The notes beneath the pieces are model-generated. The model worked only from the letters and a program-made list of their open reading frames with translations. It did not search any database and was not told where the DNA came from. Shown here piece by piece: positions 38,445-45,695 of a stretch of DNA of 64,000 nucleotides. Source of the stretch: an uncultured Alphaproteobacteria bacterium (lineage in GTDB: Bacteria; Pseudomonadota; Alphaproteobacteria; Rhodobacterales; Rhodobacteraceae); the NCBI GenBank assembly GCA_902596605.1, contig CACJUU010000006.1:1-64000 (forward strand), in the 5' to 3' direction. Numbering within the stretch: position 1 is the stretch's first letter; every line of letters starts with the position of its first letter. A program made the position numbers and the translations under genes.

Positions 38445-38484
38445 AAAGGGTTAGTAAACCAAGAAAGACTAACCCTTTATTTTT
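38445..38484 (+). terminator. Rho-independent terminator
   Basis: AAAGGGTTAGT (38445-38455) pairs with ACTAACCCTTT (38468-38478), followed by ATTTTT. The A-run on the left could make it work in both directions. It would end transcription from the NTF2-like and membrane-peptide genes. Confidence 0.75.
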
Positions 38485-38505
38485 GGTTCATATATAAACA
38501 AAAAC

Positions 38506-38631
38506 ATGTTTGGAAAGGTTCTCATAAAAAGCAGAGGTGTAACCTCAAAAGATAAAAACCAATACCATCTCAACGAGTTTGAAAATTCAATGGTAGGAGT
38601 ATCCAGAGGTAAGATACTTTTAAAGTACTGA
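38506..38631 (+). CDS. Possible 41-residue basic peptide
   Basis: A short frame (MFGKVLIKSRGVTSKDKNQY and LNEFENSMVGVSRGKILLKY) with nine basic residues lies between the terminator and the 91-base repeat. There is no good ribosome-binding site and no family resemblance. It may be chance. The rest of the 38343-38864 gap holds the hairpin, the terminator and the repeat reported separately. Confidence 0.25.
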   Translation: MFGKVLIKSRGVTSKDKNQYHLNEFENSMVGVSRGKILLKY

Positions 38632-38682
38632 AATGTTAAAGCAATTTCTAAAATTTAAGAAAAGTTTATAGGAAACCTAGTG

Positions 38683-38773
38683 GGATACTGTCGAATAAAT
38701 CATTGATTTTATTGAGTTTTTTTGACCCTACAGAGTGATAGGGTAAGTGTTTCTGTAGGGGTGTGTTTCTGAT
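38683..38773. repeat. 91-base repeat element, copy 1
   Basis: The stretch starting GGATACTGTCGAATAAATCA and ending GTGTGTTTCTGAT recurs at 41353-41444 with about seven differences and one inserted base. It contains a T7 run, then ACCCTACAGA (38725-38734 region), TAGGGT and TCTGTAGGGG. The first arm can pair either with TAGGGT (6 bp) or with TCTGTAGGG (9 bp), so two exclusive hairpins are possible. In both copies a plus-strand gene for a small protein follows within 100 bases. Confidence 0.85.
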
Positions 38774-38864
38774 TTTAGCAAATAAATTTTCTTAAAGACA
38801 CGCTAGGTTGAAACAGTTCAAAAAAAAGACTATAAATTACATAAATAAATTTTTAGGAGAAAAA

Positions 38865-39227
38865 ATGTCTAAGGTACTCGTTCATATTCATAGCGATTTG
38901 GAATTCAAAAATAAAGTAACATTAGGTTTAATGGTTGCCCTTGCTGCAGAAAAAAGTGGGCATGAAGTGACTCTCTTTCTCGCGGCAGACGGTGTGCATA
39001 TACTAAATTGCAAAAGTGCTGGTGAAATAGTTGGTCAGGGTACTGGAGATTTATATGAACATTTGGAAAGTTTAAAGAATACAAATGCAACCATATTTGT
39101 CTCAGGAATGTCCGCTAAGGCAAGGGGTTACGATGAGACACTTCTTGATGGGTATAAAGCAGAGTTTGCCATGCCTGATAAACTTGTTGAAGAGTCAATT
39201 AAATCGGATAGTGTCCTCTGCTATTGA
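38865..39227 (+). CDS. DsrE family protein
   Basis: The 120-residue sequence KVLVHIHSDLEFKNKVTLGLMVALAA with later GHEVTLFLAADGVHIL and IFVSGMSAKARG is the DsrE/DsrF-like fold. These are small Rossmann-like proteins that in some cases move sulfur. A possible active cysteine is in HILNCKSAG, and one at the C-terminus (VLCY). AGGAG precedes the ATG at 38865; the in-frame start at 38808 lies upstream without one. No other sulfur-transfer genes are near. Confidence 0.75.
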   Translation: MSKVLVHIHSDLEFKNKVTLGLMVALAAEKSGHEVTLFLAADGVHILNCKSAGEIVGQGTGDLYEHLESLKNTNATIFVSGMSAKARGYDETLLDGYKAEFAMPDKLVEESIKSDSVLCY

Positions 39228-39255
39228 GATTATTAACCAAAGTCTTATCAAAAAA

Positions 39256-39561
39256 CTAAGATACAACTTCGTTTATTTTATTATCAACTGCAACAGGGTT
39301 CTCAAAATATTGTATTTCAGGAGCACTATACCTCTCTGTTATCCACGCAATCCTTTCAGCATCAAACCATTTTTCGGCATTTTCTCGGGTATCAAAACAA
39401 TAAACACCACCGGCAATATTTTTTTCTGTATCTGATATATAATTTTTTCTAATCAACCCTTCCGTATCTTTATAGATGGGAGCGGTTTCCAAAAATTTCT
39501 CTTTTAAAATATTATCGTCAAGGTCTGATGGAATTTTGAACTTTACAAATGCAATTATCAT
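39256..39561 (-). CDS. YdhR-like dimeric alpha/beta-barrel protein
   Basis: The 101-residue protein (IIAFVKFKIP, KEKFLETAPIYKDTEGLIRK, GGVYCFDTRENAEKWFD, WITERYSAPEIQYFENPVAV) matches the pattern of YdhR-type putative monooxygenases: a ferredoxin-like half barrel with EGLIRKNYI and GGVYCF. The catalytic role of this family is not firm. A stand-alone gene in the accessory region. Confidence 0.65.
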   Translation of the reverse strand: MIIAFVKFKIPSDLDDNILKEKFLETAPIYKDTEGLIRKNYISDTEKNIAGGVYCFDTRENAEKWFDAERIAWITERYSAPEIQYFENPVAVDNKINEVVS

Positions 39562-39626
39562 ATTTTTTTCCTACTAGGTTCGATTATCAAGGTAACGATT
39601 TTCTCTATCATATATTTGCTATTTTT

Positions 39627-39766
39627 TCATCCAAGAAAATCTTTAAACATATTAACCAGTGTCTTATCCACTACCTCCAAACTAAAATCAGACCAAACCT
39701 CTGGATACTCTCTTTCTAACTTTTCATCTTTAAGTCTTTTCCTCTTCACGATTGAATGAACTAAAG
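39627..39766 (-). pseudogene. C-terminal stub of recombinase-like repeat ORF, copy 1
   Basis: About 45 in-frame codons on the minus strand (HSIVKRKRLKDEKLEREYP, EVWSDFSLEVVDKTL, ending VNMFKDFLG) match the C-terminus of the intact copy at 40987-41298. No start and no N-terminal part are present. The stop is at 39627-39629. Confidence 0.75.
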
Positions 39767-39878
39767 TGTAAATCCTAAAAAGTTTAAGGACAAAATGGTT
39801 GGTTTCTTTTGTACTAGAAGAGTGGGTTTTTTAGAGAGACAAACAAGTTTTGAATAGTTTTGGACACGGGTCTTTCAA

Positions 39879-40355
39879 TCATCTCACTTTATAACACAAT
39901 CCCGGTTTAAAAACCTTAGTTGACTCGGTCTCCCCACTTTTATTTAGTTTGGACTGTCTATCTTGATATGTGAGTTTTGTTTCATTAAAAACAATTGTCC
40001 TCACTGAGGATTTTCCATCAAAACCCTTTCGCTTTAAATAAAATAAATAATCACGATCATTTTTTCTAAAAGTCAAACTCAGTTCACCCCCAGGTTTCTG
40101 ATGAAGGTCAGATTTAACTGTCTTTTCAAAACTTTTAAATTGGTTTCCATCATTTAAAATAACAACGTTTCCAAATTGATCGAAGTGAATAAAATGGTAA
40201 TAAATTAACTCAATGTGGGGTATATAAAAAATACTCCATTTTTTCGGACCACATATATATACTTCTGTATAAACGAAATCTTCCGAAGTCATAGGTTTTG
40301 AGTAACATGAACTGAATACAAAGATTAAAAATGTTGTTAAAAAAATTATTCTCAT
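39879..40355 (-). CDS. Predicted lipoprotein of unknown function
   Basis: Not recognised. A 158-residue protein with a lipoprotein signal (MRIIFLTTFLIFVFSSC, lipobox VFSSC, Cys17). The mature part has YICGPKKWSIFYIPHIELIYYHF, a Lys-rich middle and CYKVR at the end; the strand-like spacing suggests a small beta-sheet domain. Likely anchored in the envelope. It lies between two recombinase-like remnants. Confidence 0.6.
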   Translation of the reverse strand: MRIIFLTTFLIFVFSSCYSKPMTSEDFVYTEVYICGPKKWSIFYIPHIELIYYHFIHFDQFGNVVILNDGNQFKSFEKTVKSDLHQKPGGELSLTFRKNDRDYLFYLKRKGFDGKSSVRTIVFNETKLTYQDRQSKLNKSGETESTKVFKPGLCYKVR

Positions 40356-40462
40356 TCAAAAACCTTATGAAGATATTAACATATCATAAAAAGACTTATT
40401 TCTGATGATTAAATCATCGGATGGTCGTTGGAACAAAGTCCGTCACTGTAGAATAGCGTTGT

Positions 40463-40965
40463 ATGAAAGCAAGAATATTGAAATCATTAAATAAAAAATT
40501 GACAAACGTCGTTGCTGTGGGTTTTTTATTTATTTTTCCTACGATTTTGAGTGCTCAATATATTGATACCAAATGGACTGTTACAGGATATTTTGGGGAG
40601 TTGTGGTTCGCCGAAGAGGAAGAAATTCTCGACAAGCACCAGGAATTTTACAAGGGATGGGCAGATGGTGTTTTCTATTCCTGTGATTACGCGGGGCAGT
40701 CTGCAACTTATAATACTCATACAATTAAAGAATTCCTTGGAAACAAGGAATTTGGACTCGTCAATCAAGATAATGCGTTTTCTAAAGTTTTTGCAGCAAA
40801 TGATCTGCTGAATGAAAAACAAAGGTCTTTGTTCATCGCATTACATGCAATGGAAGAAAAGTTACCGACAGGAAAGTGCTATATCCTTTTATAACAGTAG
40901 ATGGTTACAACAAGGCGTTTTACGTCTATGAGGGAGCAATAATTACCCTAAAATTTGAAGAGTAA
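40463..40965 (+). pseudogene. Secreted protein of unknown function, frameshifted near the 3' end
   Basis: The first frame encodes a signal peptide (residues 1-31, ending LSAQ) and a mature part with KWTVTGYFGELWFAEEE, WADGVFYSCDYAGQS and GKCYILL, then a stop at 40892. Directly beyond, another frame continues sensibly to 40965: PFITVDGYNKAFYVYEG, AIITLKFEE, stop. One base missing around CTATATCC (40880-40887) explains it. It is either a real frameshift mutation or a sequence error. No family recognised. Confidence 0.6.
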
Positions 40966-40986
40966 ATCAATTTATTATGTCAACAG

Positions 40987-41298
40987 TCACTGATGTTTGA
41001 ATCCAAAACCACCCATCAAGATAGTCTTATCCACCACCTCAAAACTAAAATCAGACCACACCTCTGGATACTCTCTTTCTAACTTCTCATGCTTCAGTCT
41101 TTTCTTCTTCACAATTGAATGAACATGATTACCTTTGAACTTCTTTCCTCGAACAGATAGATACCCTTTTTTATTTAACCAATCTGCAATCTGGTCAAAG
41201 GTCTTTCCTTTCTCTCTTTGTTTATTGATTGTCTGGTAGAGGATGAATTGGTATTTTGAATATAGAGGAACGTTTAATGAAGGTCTTCTTATTGTCAT
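40987..41298 (-). CDS. Recombinase-like repeat ORF, intact copy
   Basis: The 103-residue frame from ATG 41298 reads MTIRRPSLNVPLYSKYQFIL, then GKTFDQIADWLNKKGYLSVR, GKKFKGNHVHSIVKKKRLKH and EREYPEVWSDFSFEVVDKT. The helix pattern with IA..LN..G..s.RGk.f....V..I matches the Recombinase domain of large serine recombinases, but the catalytic resolvase domain is absent. Degenerate relatives lie at 39627, 42033 and 43091, all on this strand. The 91-base repeat lies directly upstream of its start. Function unknown; a DNA-binding role is inference. Confidence 0.6.
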   Translation of the reverse strand: MTIRRPSLNVPLYSKYQFILYQTINKQREKGKTFDQIADWLNKKGYLSVRGKKFKGNHVHSIVKKKRLKHEKLEREYPEVWSDFSFEVVDKTILMGGFGFKHQ

Positions 41299-41352
41299 GG
41301 TAAAACAAAAGAAAATATCTGTGGGTGGAAACGCACACCTATACCGACCTTC

Positions 41353-41444
41353 GGATACTGTAGAATAAATCATTGATTTTATTGGGTTTTTTTGACCCTA
41401 CAGAGTGATAGGGTAAATTTTTCTGTAGGGGGTGCGTTTCTGAT
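41353..41444. repeat. 91-base repeat element, copy 2
   Basis: Second copy of the element at 38683-38773. Both hairpin options (ACCCTACAGA with TAGGGT, or with TCTGTAGGGG) are kept although flanking bases differ. It lies between the start of the leftward recombinase-like ORF and the rightward secreted-protein gene at 41522, so it could serve either. Confidence 0.85.
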
Positions 41445-41521
41445 ATCAAATAAAAATAATAATGGATTAATAGAAAGATTCGTGGTTGAATTTAGCAACT
41501 AAGAAAAAAATTTATATACAT

Positions 41522-41977
41522 ATGAAAATCATTAAAAAATTAATTCTTTCAATTTTCATTACTATGTTTTGTACCAGTGTGTCTTTCAGTGGTCCTTTCA
41601 CAGATGATTTAGCGAGGTGCGTGATAGTCAAAACTACAGAGAGAGACAAGATAGCATTGGTTAATTGGATATGGTTTGCAATGTCTGTTCATCCCGATAT
41701 TGCAAAAAATATGGGGTCAAAAGTATTAGATAAAGAGAAGGAAATTGCGGACAAAAAGGTTGCTTATATCGTATCAAATTTATTTCTTGATAAATGTAAG
41801 GAAGAAACAGAAAATGCATTTAAATATGAAGGACGAGAGGCAATTGGTGCCTTCAAACCTTTAGGAGAGATGTCAATGAAAACTCTTATGCAAAATAAAA
41901 AAGTTGGGGACAGTCTTTCAAGTTACTCCGAATTTCTAAATCCAAACTTATTAGAGATGATGAAGAAGTATCAATAG
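41522..41977 (+). CDS. Secreted protein of unknown function
   Basis: Not recognised. Residues 1-25 form a clear signal peptide (MKIIKKLILSIFITMF to VSFSG). The 151-residue product then has DLARCVIVKTTERDKIALVNW, IWFAMSVHPDIAKNMG, and a helical, lysine-rich rest with one more cysteine (LDKCKEE), so a periplasmic disulfide is possible. Mostly alpha-helical. The 91-base repeat lies just upstream. Confidence 0.65.
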   Translation: MKIIKKLILSIFITMFCTSVSFSGPFTDDLARCVIVKTTERDKIALVNWIWFAMSVHPDIAKNMGSKVLDKEKEIADKKVAYIVSNLFLDKCKEETENAFKYEGREAIGAFKPLGEMSMKTLMQNKKVGDSLSSYSEFLNPNLLEMMKKYQ

Positions 41978-42032
41978 GTAAAAGTATAAATTTACAGTAT
42001 CAAAAATAAAAATTAATTTTTTCTTACGTGCC

Positions 42033-42136
42033 TTAGGTCTTTTTTACATTTCTCTCAAAGAGATTAACCAAAGTCTTATCAACTACCTCCAAACTAAAAT
42101 CAGACCACACCTCTGGATACTCTCTTTCTAACTTCT
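42033..42136 (-). pseudogene. C-terminal stub of recombinase-like repeat ORF, copy 3
   Basis: About 33 codons (EKLEREYPEVWSDFSLEVVDK, TLVNLFERNVKKT, stop at 42033) match the last third of the intact copy at 40987. Matching sequence ends at about 42136. Fragment only, no start. Confidence 0.75.
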
Positions 42137-42175
42137 CTAATAAGTTTTAACTGTTTTGAGAATATATTTTTTTAA

Positions 42176-42451
42176 TTAGAAGTTTTTTAAAGTATAACGA
42201 ATTACTAAAAACAAAATTAAAGGGATTAAATTAACATAGACAAATATACCTATTCCCGTATTTGAGTATCTTATTACGCCTACAAATATTCCCCAGAGAT
42301 ATATTAAAATAACAAAGAGAGAAACCCAGTTGCCGACAATATCTCTAAGACGATTTGGGTAATCAAAAATGTAGTTTTGAAGAAGAAAAATCCAAAACAA
42401 GAGTATACATATCAAAACAAACCAACTACTTGTAAAAATTTTTTTGTTCAT
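42176..42451 (-). CDS. Small membrane protein, three predicted helices
   Basis: Not recognised. The 91-residue protein has hydrophobic segments at about residues 9-27, 42-61 and 67-86, with a NRLRDIVGN polar loop. It lies between two repeat remnants and has no clear partner. Translation is plausible but unconfirmed. Confidence 0.5.
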   Translation of the reverse strand: MNKKIFTSSWFVLICILLFWIFLLQNYIFDYPNRLRDIVGNWVSLFVILIYLWGIFVGVIRYSNTGIGIFVYVNLIPLILFLVIRYTLKNF

Positions 42452-42592
42452 AAAAACAGACGTACACTATCTAATTAAAACGTTCAATATTTCCTAATTT
42501 AAAAACAGTCTCTTTACCTCTTTAATCAAATTTAGGTAACATTGTATTTTTAAGAGAATATGAAAAATCTAAATTGTACGGAAAGGAATATA

Positions 42593-42703
42593 ATGGTTAT
42601 TTGGTTTGAAATTACAGCACTCGCTCTTTTACTATCGATATCAATAAATCTTCAAAGAATGTATTTATTGATGAAAAAGAAAAATGAAAATTCGGGTTCT
42701 TGA
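42593..42703 (+). CDS. 36-residue single-helix membrane peptide
   Basis: The frame reads MVIWFEITALALLLSISINL then QRMYLLMKKKNENSGS: one hydrophobic helix and a basic tail, inside-positive. GAAAGGA lies about six bases ahead of the ATG. It is followed after 9 bases by the frameshifted copy of the other tiny membrane peptide. Function unknown; a toxin-like peptide is one possibility. Confidence 0.45.
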   Translation: MVIWFEITALALLLSISINLQRMYLLMKKKNENSGS

Positions 42704-42712
42704 AAATTACTG

Positions 42713-42834
42713 ATGCCTAAAACTTTTACTCTTATATTTTTTTATTTGCGTGGGCATTAATGATTGTTGGATACCTTTTAGGTATGTTGCAAATCCCACC
42801 AACGAGGTTTCTCATTAATTTACTATTTGGATAA
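42713..42834 (+). pseudogene. Tiny membrane peptide, copy 2, frameshifted
   Basis: This matches 38223-38342 nearly throughout at DNA level, but the T run after CTTATA has seven T where copy 1 has five, so the frame shifts by two and hits a stop after 15 codons. Past the shift the original frame resumes to the stop at 42832-42834 (GYLLGMLQIPPTRFLINLLFG). The flanking hairpin is conserved in type. Broken by slippage in a homopolymer, or a sequence error. Confidence 0.6.
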
Positions 42835-42840
42835 AAAAAG

Positions 42841-42877
42841 GGAGAACCCAATCTATTTTAATCTGGGTTCTCCTTTT
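42841..42877 (+). terminator. Rho-independent terminator after copy 2
   Basis: GGAGAACCCA (42841-42850) pairs with TGGGTTCTCC (42864-42873), followed by TTTT; a run of A precedes it. Related to the hairpin at 38348 but with base-paired changes in the stem, so the structure has been kept while the sequence moved. Bases 42885-43090 show no gene. Confidence 0.75.
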
Positions 42878-43090
42878 ATGAGGAAAATATGAAAAAAAGA
42901 TATAAGCAATATCTGTTCCAAAATTTTTTTGACACTTAAAAAAATTTGGTTCTGAAATATCATTCTTGTGATTTATGTCGTAAGTAGTATATAACAGGGA
43001 GGGGACTTATAAGGAACGAGATCAAATCATTTCCTTATTTGTCCAACCCTAAAAACACTTATTCCCTAATTTCTAAATAGACTTTCTAAT

Positions 43091-43392
43091 TTATAATCCC
43101 TCAAACATATTAACCAAAGACTTATCAACTACCTCCAAACTAAAATCAGAACGAACTTCTGGATACTCTCTTTCTAACTTCTCATCTTTCAGTCTTTTCT
43201 TCTTCACGATTGAATGAACATGATTACCTTTGAGTTTCTTTTCACGAACGGATAGGTATCCTTTTCTCTATATACACTCGGCGATTTGGTCAAAGGTCTT
43301 TCCTTTTGCTCTCTACGCAGTGATTGTTTCATATAGAAAGAATTGATATTGTGAATACTGTGGAACACTAAAAGTTGGACGGTGGAAAGTTA
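43091..43392 (-). pseudogene. Recombinase-like repeat ORF, full-length copy with two in-frame stops
   Basis: Minus-strand translation follows the intact copy over nearly its whole length (HRPTFSVPQYSQYQFFLYE, AKGKTFDQIAE, RKGYLSVREKKLKGNHVHSI, SDFSLEVVDKSL, ending VNMFEGL). Stops interrupt it where the intact copy has the Gln after INK and the Leu of ADWL; both are TAG. No indels are seen. A decayed paralogue. Confidence 0.8.
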
Positions 43393-43784
43393 TAGAAAAA
43401 TGGAATAGTACATGAGCTTATTCCTTTACACCCTTTCACCATGCAAATGCCATCGTTAAACCAATTCCATACCTGTCGAGTAAATTTGAAACGCGATTTA
43501 GCAACTGCTAATTTTAAAAAAAAAATCGATTTAATATTTATCTGAATTTCATAGTCACGTGTAGAACTTACTCGTTGGTATATAAACGAGTGCTGACGAG
43601 CAGACAAAACTGTTTTTACATAGCAATATAGACGAAATCTTACATTTTTTGTCGAAATTAGCGCGAATATACTTATTACACAGCATTTGAAGCATTTAAG
43701 GTATGATGAGCAAATTACACGAATAAAGGCATTGAATTTCTTTATAATAGTGTAATGCTGCATATAAAAATCAGTGCTTATTTT
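43393..43784. other. Stretch without a supportable gene
   Basis: A 131-codon open frame on the minus strand crosses this stretch, but it is Cys- and Phe-rich, has no ribosome-binding site and overlaps the pseudogene, so I do not call it. An inverted repeat, ACTCGTT at 43570-43576 and AACGAGT at 43585-43591, is the only structure noticed. Confidence 0.5.
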
Positions 43785-44213
43785 CTACTCGATTTTATAT
43801 GTCTGAGTTTCAATAATACCACTAGTGGACACTAGACTTTTGATTGTGAAGGTGTCGGCTAATATAAGAAATTCAGTGAGCTCGTTAACGTATTGTTCCC
43901 GTTGGTTAATAAGTGCTCCCATGGTTTCACTCTTCCATATTACTTTATATCGATCAATCCTAGTGTCAGTTAAAGCTTTTGAGTCAGGTGTATACTGCAA
44001 ATAAGCGACAACAGTAAAATCATAAATATGACTTGAAACTTTTGTGATCTGTAAAGTGGATTTATTAAAATGAAGGTCTTTATTTGAGAATATTAACACA
44101 CCATTTTTTTCTAATGAAAAACTATCGCCACGGAATGTTCCAACTGGTAATTCTCTTTCACCGGCAAAAAGATCTGTAGAAAAAATGAGAATTAGAAAAC
44201 ATAAAAATCTCAT
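43785..44213 (-). CDS. Secreted protein of unknown function
   Basis: Not recognised. A signal peptide (MRFLCFLILIFSTDLFAG) precedes about 124 residues with alternating strands: LPVGTFRGDSFSLEKNGVLI, IYDFTVVAYLQYT and YKVIWKSETMGALINQREQY. The pattern suggests a small lipocalin-like or beta-sandwich periplasmic domain. No partner gene is adjacent. Confidence 0.6.
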   Translation of the reverse strand: MRFLCFLILIFSTDLFAGERELPVGTFRGDSFSLEKNGVLIFSNKDLHFNKSTLQITKVSSHIYDFTVVAYLQYTPDSKALTDTRIDRYKVIWKSETMGALINQREQYVNELTEFLILADTFTIKSLVSTSGIIETQTYKIE

Positions 44214-44340
44214 TTAATAAACATTATCATTTGAAGCAATATTTAAAATTAAAAGGTAATCGGTTAAACTTAAAATCTTGTTCTGTAATTTCTTCATGTT
44301 CCTGGAGGAAATTGGATGGAATTTACAAGATAAAATCAAG

Positions 44341-44802
44341 TTATCCTGCGCGCAGCATTCTCTTTAAAGTTTCAATAGAAGTATTTTTCAGTTCGTTCCA
44401 TTTGCTTTGGTTATTGATTATAGTTTCTGCCTCTTCCATTAATTGTTTTGCAAGTGCTCTGTAACAAGCAACAACTTCTTCATATACATCCGCAGTAAAA
44501 TTTTCACTATTATGGGCGTTAATTACCTTATCCACGTTTCCTCCAAGTATTTGATCTGCTACCTGCAGATCATTTTGCTGATATCCTCCAGAAAAGACTT
44601 CTGAAAGATAAGCTGAATATGCAATATTTGCTGCAACATCAAATGATTGTTCATCGCCTAAATAAAAATCTACAGCACCATTCCCTATTACTACTCCGGC
44701 ACATGCAGCAAGATTATCCAATTTTTGAGTCTGCGCTTTGGCTAAAGAACTAAAAAATAGGATTGCTGTGGAGATGCTAATTACAAATGTTATTATCCTC
44801 AA
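44341..44802 (-). CDS. Secreted protein of unknown function
   Basis: Not recognised. From TTG 44802 the product starts with a signal sequence (LRIITFVISISTAILFFSSL, cut after KAQ). A helical mature part follows with two cysteines (LAACAGVVIGNGAVD and VVACYRALA), resembling small periplasmic proteins that carry one disulfide. An ATG at 44874 would add 24 residues ahead of the signal sequence and is less likely. About 154 residues. Confidence 0.55.
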   Translation of the reverse strand: MRIITFVISISTAILFFSSLAKAQTQKLDNLAACAGVVIGNGAVDFYLGDEQSFDVAANIAYSAYLSEVFSGGYQQNDLQVADQILGGNVDKVINAHNSENFTADVYEEVVACYRALAKQLMEEAETIINNQSKWNELKNTSIETLKRMLRAG

Positions 44803-45002
44803 GTAAAAAACCCCATATTCTATTAAAAGATAATATGTTAAATAAAATATATGGTATTGTCCAATATTACTCAATGTGTCACTGTTTAACAGTGGGGCTG
44901 CATGGGTTTTAGAAATTAATAATTGAGTAGAAATATCATAAAAATTCTCGGTAAAGCGTTTTCCGATATTTCTGCGGCTATGTGTTTCTGGTACAATTAA
45001 GA

Positions 45003-45686
45003 ATGCTGAATATAATTAAAAGGTGGTTTATTCCTCTAGAACATGGAGTTGAAGAGGCCGGTTCTGATGAACTTACGGTTATTTGGGTCCATGGGGCGAA
45101 CCAATCTGGACTATCATTCCAATACTTAAGGTCATTGACCCAGTTTAAAAACGAGTTGGTGGTTGAGTACGATACGTCGCATAAATTTAAAGATAATCTA
45201 GCGATGCTTTCTGATGAAATTCTTAAAGTAAGAGGTCCATATTTTATGATCGGGCATAGTTTGGGAGGTCTTTACGCTTTACATTTAACTAAGCATGTCG
45301 ACGTCGCAGGTGCAGTAAGTATTAGCACTCCTTTTGCAGGAAGTTGGACAGCAGATTGGGCTCGCTTTTTTGTTCCAACTTATCAATTATTTCGAGATGT
45401 AGGTCGGAGGTCTATTCCAATTAAAGAGTCTCAGAATATAAAACTGACAGTCGATTGGACTCAGATAGTTAGTACAAAAGGAAATGTGCCTTATCACGGA
45501 GGTCAAAACGATGGAGTATGTACTATTAAGAGCATGAAATCTAGAAAAGATATGGAGTTGATAGAAGTTCCTCATACTCACTTTGAAGTTATGTGTTCAG
45601 ACTTAGTTGTAGAAATCATATTGGAGCGTTATCAAAAAGTTTTAAGGAGCATAAAAACAAGGAATGTCATCGAAAAACCTTTTTGA
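45003..45686 (+). CDS. Alpha/beta hydrolase, lipase/esterase-like
   Basis: The nucleophile elbow GHSLGGLYAL, an oxyanion-region VIWVHGANQSGLSF near the start, a candidate Asp in GGQNDGVCT and a candidate His in VPHTHFEVM fit a complete Ser-His-Asp triad. About 227 residues from ATG 45003; a GTG at 44982 is also in frame. It ends 9 bases before the Nmad3 gene, so the two may form one transcript. Substrate unknown. Confidence 0.8.
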   Translation: MLNIIKRWFIPLEHGVEEAGSDELTVIWVHGANQSGLSFQYLRSLTQFKNELVVEYDTSHKFKDNLAMLSDEILKVRGPYFMIGHSLGGLYALHLTKHVDVAGAVSISTPFAGSWTADWARFFVPTYQLFRDVGRRSIPIKESQNIKLTVDWTQIVSTKGNVPYHGGQNDGVCTIKSMKSRKDMELIEVPHTHFEVMCSDLVVEIILERYQKVLRSIKTRNVIEKPF

Positions 45687-45695
45687 ATTTTTTAT

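Noticed and set aside
38683-41444. Integron attC sites for the 91-base repeats
   Set aside because: No GTTRRRY core or bulged attC structure is visible, and no integron integrase gene is present.
42885-43090. Possible promoter or RNA in the gap after the 42841 terminator
   Set aside because: Only AT-rich sequence and a weak AAGGAA/TTCCTT inverted repeat; nothing specific.
38200-43400. CRISPR array
   Set aside because: The repeats are few, long and unevenly spaced, with coding sequence between; no cas genes are seen.
43368-43763. 131-codon minus-strand open frame
   Set aside because: Cys- and Phe-rich composition, no ribosome-binding site, overlaps the recombinase-like pseudogene, and no recognisable motif.
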